A stretch of DNA of 19,247 bases, taken from positions 1-19,247 of the forward strand of contig CAMIMS010000031.1 of NCBI GenBank assembly GCA_946221025.1, in the 5' to 3' direction. Shown here in pieces: positions 15,478-19,247 of this stretch. Positions within the stretch are counted from its first letter, which is position 1. Each line of letters starts with the position of its first letter. Below the pieces are notes generated by a model, which was not told the origin of the DNA, made no database searches, and worked only from the letters and a program-made list of their open reading frames with translations. The translations under genes were made by a program, and so were the position numbers. This stretch comes from an uncultured Pseudoclavibacter sp. (GTDB lineage: Bacteria; Actinomycetota; Actinomycetes; Actinomycetales; Microbacteriaceae).

Positions 15478-16599
15478 GTGAGCGCTAAGCGGAATACGAA
15501 ACGGAAGGCCTCGACGCACACGGCTCGAGGCAAGGGTCAGGCGCCGCGGCAGACGCGCGCCGAGAACCGCGACCGACCCTCATCGCGGCCGCTGCGCGAG
15601 CAGGCCGGGCCTCGCGATTGGCAGCCGGATGCGGTCGACGACGAGCTCGTCGACTGGTCGGTGTTCGACGAGGCCGACTCGAGCGCCGACGGCGCGAGCG
15701 CGGCATCCGCTCGCCAGCGCTCCAAGGTGAGCATGTGGGTTGAAGGCGCTCGCCTGCGCACGCTTCCGCTCGCGATCTCGCCGGTGCTGCTCGGAAGCGC
15801 CGCCGGTCAGTCGATCGCCCTGCCCGGAACCTTCCACTGGGACCGCGCCATCGCCTGCCTCATCGTCGCGCTCTGCCTACAGATTGGCGTGAACTACGCC
15901 AACGACTACTCCGACGGGGTGCGCGGCACCGACGATTCGCGGGTCGGACCGCCGCGGCTGACCGCATCCGGCACCGCGAAGCCGAAAACCGTGCGAAACG
16001 TCGCATTCACCTTCTTCGGCATCGCCGCGATCGCAGGCATCTACCTGTGCTGGGTCACCGGTCAGTGGTGGATGCTGGCGGTCGGGCTCGCCGCGATTCT
16101 CGCGGCCTGGTTCTACACCGGCGGCAAGCGGCCATACGGCTACTTCGGTCTTGGCGAAGTGTTCGTGTTCATTTTCTTCGGACTCGTCGCGACCCTCGGC
16201 ACCTGTTACGTGCAGGTGCTCGAGCTCTCGCCGAACGCGTGGCTGCTCGCGGTGGCGGTCGGGCTGTTCGCGTGCGCGGTGCTCATGGTGAACAACATTC
16301 GCGACCGCGACCAGGACCGCATCGCCGGAAAGCGCACGATGGCCGTGCTCATCGGCATGCCCGCGGCGAAGCTGCTTTACACGCTCTTCGTGATCGCGCC
16401 CTACGCGATCGGTGCCGCCTTCGCGCTTCTCTACCGGCTGAGCATGTTCTCGTTCTTCACGCTGCTGCTCACCATCCCGGCGCTGATCATCACCTGGTTC
16501 GCCGAGAAGCCGAGCGACTACATCATTGCGCTCCGCCTAACGAGCATCGGGTCGCTGCTGTGGGCCGTGATGATGAGCGCGGCCATCGTGGCGGTGTAG
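15478..16599 (+). CDS. menA: 1,4-Dihydroxy-2-naphthoate polyprenyltransferase MenA
   Basis: This 373-aa UbiA-family membrane enzyme attaches the prenyl tail to DHNA, giving demethylmenaquinone. The two Asp-rich prenyl-diphosphate/Mg2+ motifs are NYANDYSDGVRGTDD and NNIRDRDQDRIAGKRT. The catalytic core starts at MWVEGARLRTLPLAISPVLL (residues 86-105) and holds eight to nine helices. The first 85 residues are an unusual hydrophilic extension, basic at first (KRNTKRK) and acidic later (DDELVDWSVFDEAD). Most MenA proteins begin at the MWVEGAR equivalent, so GTG 15727 or ATG 15733 could be starts. The -10 hexamer 6 nt before GTG 15478 favours the long form. The gene is 40 bp after menE and converges on the DUF4229 gene. 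Confidence 0.94.
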   Translation: MSAKRNTKRKASTHTARGKGQAPRQTRAENRDRPSSRPLREQAGPRDWQPDAVDDELVDWSVFDEADSSADGASAASARQRSKVSMWVEGARLRTLPLAISPVLLGSAAGQSIALPGTFHWDRAIACLIVALCLQIGVNYANDYSDGVRGTDDSRVGPPRLTASGTAKPKTVRNVAFTFFGIAAIAGIYLCWVTGQWWMLAVGLAAILAAWFYTGGKRPYGYFGLGEVFVFIFFGLVATLGTCYVQVLELSPNAWLLAVAVGLFACAVLMVNNIRDRDQDRIAGKRTMAVLIGMPAAKLLYTLFVIAPYAIGAAFALLYRLSMFSFFTLLLTIPALIITWFAEKPSDYIIALRLTSIGSLLWAVMMSAAIVAV

Positions 16600-16651
16600 C
16601 GGAACCAGTCGCGTACCGGCAGGGGCCAACCCGCATACGGCTCGCGTGGCC

Positions 16652-16682
16652 GCTGCGCGCTGAACACGCATTCGCGCGCAGC
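16652..16682. terminator. Hairpin between convergent menA and DUF4229 genes
   Basis: GCTGCGCGC (16652-16660) and GCGCGCAGC (16674-16682) form a perfect 9-bp stem with a 13-nt loop in the 90-bp convergent gap. There is no clean T tract on either side, so a bidirectional GC-rich terminator is plausible rather than certain. Confidence 0.5.
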
Positions 16683-16689
16683 CGCGCGG

Positions 16690-17181
16690 TTATTTCGACT
16701 TCGCCGCGGCGTCGGCGCGAGCAATGAAGTCGTCGTCGACCGGCGGGCGCTCCATGGATGAGGTCTCGGTGCTCGGCTCTGCGGGGCTCGGCTCGGTCTC
16801 GTCATCGGATTCGCCATCGGCCACCGTCGAGCCGACGCGCTCGCGGGAGTCTCGGTCGTCTTCCTCGTCGTCGGCTACCTCGAGGCTGCAACGCTCCTGC
16901 TCGTCGACGACCGCATCCTCGAAGCTCTCGTCTTCTTCTGCGGGCGTCGGGCCCTTCTTCTCGCGACGATCGCGGCGGGCAGCGAGCGACTCGGCCATGG
17001 CGGTGCGCTGCTTGTCGAGGAAGATGAACGACACGAGCGCGCTCACAACGGCTCCCGCGGCAATGCCGAGCAGCCACGACCACTGCCAGCCGGGAAGGGC
17101 CAGCAGGATGAGGATGAGCGGCAGCGCGAAGCTGATCAGGCGGACGAGGGTGTAGACGATCCACGCTCTGGTGGTGTGCAT
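16690..17181 (-). CDS. DUF4229 membrane protein with acidic tail
   Basis: This 163-aa protein has two membrane helices (about residues 8-27 and 33-52) separated by a short PGWQW turn. A basic patch follows (LDKQRTAMAESLAARRDRREKK), then a disordered tail of about 85 residues very rich in Glu and Asp. The pattern FLDKQR after helix 2 is typical of the actinobacterial DUF4229 family, whose role is unknown to me. The gene is a regular neighbour of menA and other men genes in this phylum. ATG 17181 is chosen because the helices follow directly and TACAAT lies 6 nt upstream; a much longer in-frame reading runs antisense through the next gene and is rejected. It is divergent from the PLDc_N-type gene. 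Confidence 0.85.
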   Translation of the reverse strand: MHTTRAWIVYTLVRLISFALPLILILLALPGWQWSWLLGIAAGAVVSALVSFIFLDKQRTAMAESLAARRDRREKKGPTPAEEDESFEDAVVDEQERCSLEVADDEEDDRDSRERVGSTVADGESDDETEPSPAEPSTETSSMERPPVDDDFIARADAAAKSK

Positions 17182-17187
17182 CCGGAC

Positions 17188-17193
17188 ATTGTA
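17188..17193 (-). promoter_or_regulatory. -10 element of leaderless DUF4229-gene promoter
   Basis: On the minus strand TACAAT, one base from the TATAAT consensus, is followed by 6 nt and then the ATG at 17181. There is no Shine-Dalgarno. It is the best -10 in the window. Confidence 0.65.
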
Positions 17194-17200
17194 CGGATGC

Positions 17201-17224
17201 GGTTCTGCCGCTCTGGGCAGACCC
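17201..17224. promoter_or_regulatory. Inverted repeat in divergent promoter region (candidate operator)
   Basis: TCTGCC (17204-17209) and GGCAGA (17216-17221) form a perfect 6-bp inverted repeat with a 6-nt spacer. It extends to 9 bp per arm with one mismatch. It covers the expected -35 regions of both divergent promoters, so a dimeric regulator here could affect both genes. No regulator gene lies nearby. Confidence 0.4.
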
Positions 17225-17238
17225 TGACCTGCCTCGCC

Positions 17239-17244
17239 TACACT
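17239..17244 (+). promoter_or_regulatory. -10 element of leaderless PLDc_N-gene promoter
   Basis: TACACT lies 7 nt before ATG 17252, and no ribosome site is present. The arrangement mirrors the divergent TACAAT element 46 bp away. Confidence 0.6.
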
Positions 17245-17251
17245 CTCCCTA

Positions 17252-17758
17252 ATGCCTCGGTTCATCATTCTCGGCATCGTCATCCTGGTGGTGCTCACGC
17301 TGTACGCGGTCATCGATTGCGCGATGACCGAATCGCGCCGTATTCGCGTGATGCCGAAGCAGCTGTGGATCGTCGCCGTGCTGCTGCTGCCGCTGGTAGG
17401 TCCGGTGTGCTGGATTCTCTTCGGCAAGGGACTCGTCACGATCACCTCGAACCCCGAGCGCAAGCAGCAAACGGGTCGCCGGGCACAGTCGCCCGACGAT
17501 GATCCGGAGTTTCTTCGCCAGCTTCGCGCGTACGAGTCGAGTTCGAGCGCGACGCTTCGGCGCCTCGAGGCTGAGCTCGCGGCGCTCGATGCCGAAGACC
17601 CGCGCGACCCCCGTAACCCGGCTGCCGGCCGGGGCGATGCTCCGAAGCCGGGCACGCCGAAGCCCGACACGCCCAACGCATCCGGCTCATCCCAGCTGAA
17701 CCGAGAGGGCGACAACCCCGAACCCGAGGGGCCGGATTCGCCCGGTACGCGTGCCTGA
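17252..17758 (+). CDS. PLDc_N-domain (phospholipase D nuclease N-terminal-like) membrane protein
   Basis: This 168-aa protein begins with two membrane helices (about residues 4-24 and 37-57). The segment ends in LLLPLVGPVCWILFGKG, the hallmark of the PLDc_N domain; the helices are joined by a basic loop (TESRRIRVMPKQ). No HKD nuclease motif follows, so it is not a phospholipase; the domain here is a stand-alone membrane module. The tail from residue 60 is polar, with a possible short helix (DPEFLRQLRAYESSSSATLRRLEAELAAL region) and a Pro/Gly/Asp-rich end. The function is unknown. The start is supported by the -10 hexamer 7 nt upstream. The stop overlaps the menD GTG by 8 nt, so coupling with menD is likely. 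Confidence 0.87.
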   Translation: MPRFIILGIVILVVLTLYAVIDCAMTESRRIRVMPKQLWIVAVLLLPLVGPVCWILFGKGLVTITSNPERKQQTGRRAQSPDDDPEFLRQLRAYESSSSATLRRLEAELAALDAEDPRDPRNPAAGRGDAPKPGTPKPDTPNASGSSQLNREGDNPEPEGPDSPGTRA

Positions 17759-19247
17759 TCAGGCACTGCCGCCGCTGACGGGCGACGCGTCGACCGATGT
17801 CGCCATCAGCATCCTGACCGAGGCGGTTCGGGCGGGCGTTCGCGATGTGGTCGTCTGCCCAGGGTCCAGGTCGCAGGCGCTCGCGCTCGTCGCCGCGGAG
17901 CTTGAACGCGCGGGAGCGGTCACACTGCACGTTCGTTTCGACGAGCGATCGGCGGGGTTCTTCGCGCTCGGCATTTCCCGCGAGACCCGTCGCCCGGTGC
18001 CGGTGATTGTGACCAGTGGCACCGCGGTCGCGAACCTGCACCCGGCCATGCTCGAAGCGCATCACGCGGGCGTGCCGCTCGTGGCGCTCACCGCCGACCG
18101 GCCACCGGAACTCGTCGGCGTTGGCGCGAACCAGGCGACGGTGCAGCCGGGCCTCTTTGGGGAGGCGATCGAATGCATCCACCTCGCACCGCTTGAGGCC
18201 GCTGCCGAATACGAGACAGGGGATGCGCTCGAACCGGCGCGCGCATTCGGCACGCGCATCGCTCACGCACGGCGGGCTCTGCACGCGAATGTCGCCTTCC
18301 GCGACCCGCTGAGCGTCGCGATCCCGTCGCTTGCCGAATGGACATCGACTCTTCAGGGTGCGCCAGAACCGGTCGCTACGACCCCGGTCGCACCAGAGGG
18401 CCTCTCGACGGTGCCGGTTGCGCGGGTGGTCGCGGACGACACCCGCACGCTCGTCGTCGCGGGGGCGGATGCGGGCCCGGTCGCCGAGCAGATCGCGGCC
18501 GCGGGGCAGTGGCCGCTCATCGCCGAAGCTTCATCCGGCGCCCGGTTCGGGCCGCACCTGATCGTCTCGCTCAGGCACCTGCTCGGTGAGGCATCGGATG
18601 CGGGCCTGCGCGACGAGGTGCAGCGCCTGATCATTACCGGGCACCCGACACTCAGCCGCGAAGTGCCGAAACTCATGAACCGCGACAACGTCGAGGTCAT
18701 CGTCGTCACCGCTCACGCCGGGAAGGTCGGCTCGGATGCGGCTGTGAGCGTTCGGGCGGATGCGGTCGAGGTCGTCGAGCACGACGACGAAGCGGTGCGC
18801 GAGGCGCATCGAGCGGCGCGTCGAGCCTGGCTGAACGCGTTCCGTCGCGCTGATCGAGCGGTTCGCGAGGCGGAGTCGGCTGACGCGCCCGCGCCCGACC
18901 TCGAGGCAGCCACATCCACTCATGCGAGAGACCGCGCCGCGTTCGGGCGTGCCGAGGCGGCGATCGTCCGCGAACCGGTGACCCGAGAGGTGCTGGTGGA
19001 TGCGGTGTGGCGCGCCACGTGGCCGCACGACCGGCTGGTGCTTGGCGCATCCCGCCTCATCCGCGTGCTCGATGAGCGGGTTGGCGGAAAGCCCATCCGG
19101 GTGCACGCGAACCGCGGGCTCGCCGGAATCGACGGCACGATCGCGACCGCCCTCGGCGTTGCGACGGCGAGCCAGGGTGAGTCGGCGCCCGTGTCGAGCC
19201 GGGCCGGCATGACCCGCGCGCTCATGGGTGATCTCACGTTCTTGCAC
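17751..19247 (+). CDS. menD: SEPHCHC synthase MenD, 5' part (runs off window)
   Basis: These 499 residues are most of a thiamine-diphosphate enzyme that joins isochorismate and 2-oxoglutarate in the first committed menaquinone step. The N-terminal ThDP domain has VVVCPGSRSQALAL and the catalytic-Glu segment RFDERSAGFFALG, followed by VIVTSGTAVANLHPAMLEA and LTADRPPELVGVGANQ. A central domain follows (about residues 195-345), then the start of the diphosphate-binding domain with VHANRGLAGIDGTIATALG. About 50-90 C-terminal residues are missing beyond base 19247. GTG 17751 overlaps the previous stop by 8 nt and no strong Shine-Dalgarno is visible, suggesting coupled translation. The annotation is secure. 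Confidence 0.95.
   Translation, partial: MPDQALPPLTGDASTDVAISILTEAVRAGVRDVVVCPGSRSQALALVAAELERAGAVTLHVRFDERSAGFFALGISRETRRPVPVIVTSGTAVANLHPAMLEAHHAGVPLVALTADRPPELVGVGANQATVQPGLFGEAIECIHLAPLEAAAEYETGDALEPARAFGTRIAHARRALHANVAFRDPLSVAIPSLAEWTSTLQGAPEPVATTPVAPEGLSTVPVARVVADDTRTLVVAGADAGPVAEQIAAAGQWPLIAEASSGARFGPHLIVSLRHLLGEASDAGLRDEVQRLIITGHPTLSREVPKLMNRDNVEVIVVTAHAGKVGSDAAVSVRADAVEVVEHDDEAVREAHRAARRAWLNAFRRADRAVREAESADAPAPDLEAATSTHARDRAAFGRAEAAIVREPVTREVLVDAVWRATWPHDRLVLGASRLIRVLDERVGGKPIRVHANRGLAGIDGTIATALGVATASQGESAPVSSRAGMTRALMGDLTFLH

Noticed and set aside
16690..17766. A 358-aa version of the DUF4229 protein starting far upstream
   Set aside because: The extra 195 residues run antisense through the PLDc_N gene and are low complexity. 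The DUF4229 helices start at 17181, where a -10 hexamer lies 6 nt upstream.
1..19247. Mobile elements, CRISPR arrays, tRNA genes, toxin-antitoxin or defence genes
   Set aside because: I searched for transposase or integrase motifs, regularly spaced repeats and tRNA-like cloverleaf ends and saw none. All large frames are accounted for by housekeeping families or the proteins listed.

Overview
This window is a 19.2-kb stretch of a GC-rich actinobacterial chromosome. The evidence is strong GC-ending codon bias, many GTG and TTG starts, frequent stop/start overlaps, an archaeal-type AspRS, and gene blocks typical of Actinobacteria: an excisionase-like HTH gene next to the 32-aa ribosomal protein bS22, a phosphatase-resA-ccdA-resB-ccsB operon, and a dispersed men cluster. 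Protein style points to Micrococcales, probably Microbacteriaceae; the family is an inference. I see no mobile elements, tRNA, rRNA or CRISPR, so this looks like core chromosome.

Layout: (1) 1-1867, minus strand: a KtrB/TrkH K+ channel subunit and the start of its KtrA/TrkA regulatory partner, cut by the window edge. (2) 2106-2591, plus: an excisionase-like HTH protein, then bS22 and a good intrinsic terminator. (3) 2648-4281, plus: an NhaA Na+/H+ antiporter overlapping a small glutaredoxin-like protein. (4) 4295-6466, minus: a DUF1345 membrane protein and aspS. (5) 6528-11550, plus: a five-gene overlapping operon, a histidine phosphatase followed by the System II cytochrome c maturation genes resA, ccdA, resB and ccsB. 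(6) 11607-19247: menaquinone biosynthesis, with menC (minus), an unrecognised membrane protein, menB-menE, menA, a DUF4229 protein (minus), a PLDc_N-type membrane protein and the 5' part of menD.

The window ties together respiratory-chain construction: menD, menC, menE, menB and menA make the quinone, and the Res/Ccs proteins keep apocytochromes reduced and attach heme. K+ and Na+/H+ transport genes lie alongside.

The clearest unexplained structure is at the DNA level. At least six genes (aspS, the phosphatase, menB, menA, the DUF4229 gene and the PLDc_N gene) have no Shine-Dalgarno but carry a TANNNT -10 hexamer exactly 6-7 nt before the start codon, as expected for leaderless mRNAs. The hexamer GGATGC/GCATCC is about five times more frequent than base composition predicts. 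One divergent promoter pair shares an inverted repeat over both -35 regions. I found no convincing new multi-gene system; the most novel protein is the 153-aa membrane protein between menC and menB. No stretch above 300 bases lacks a gene.
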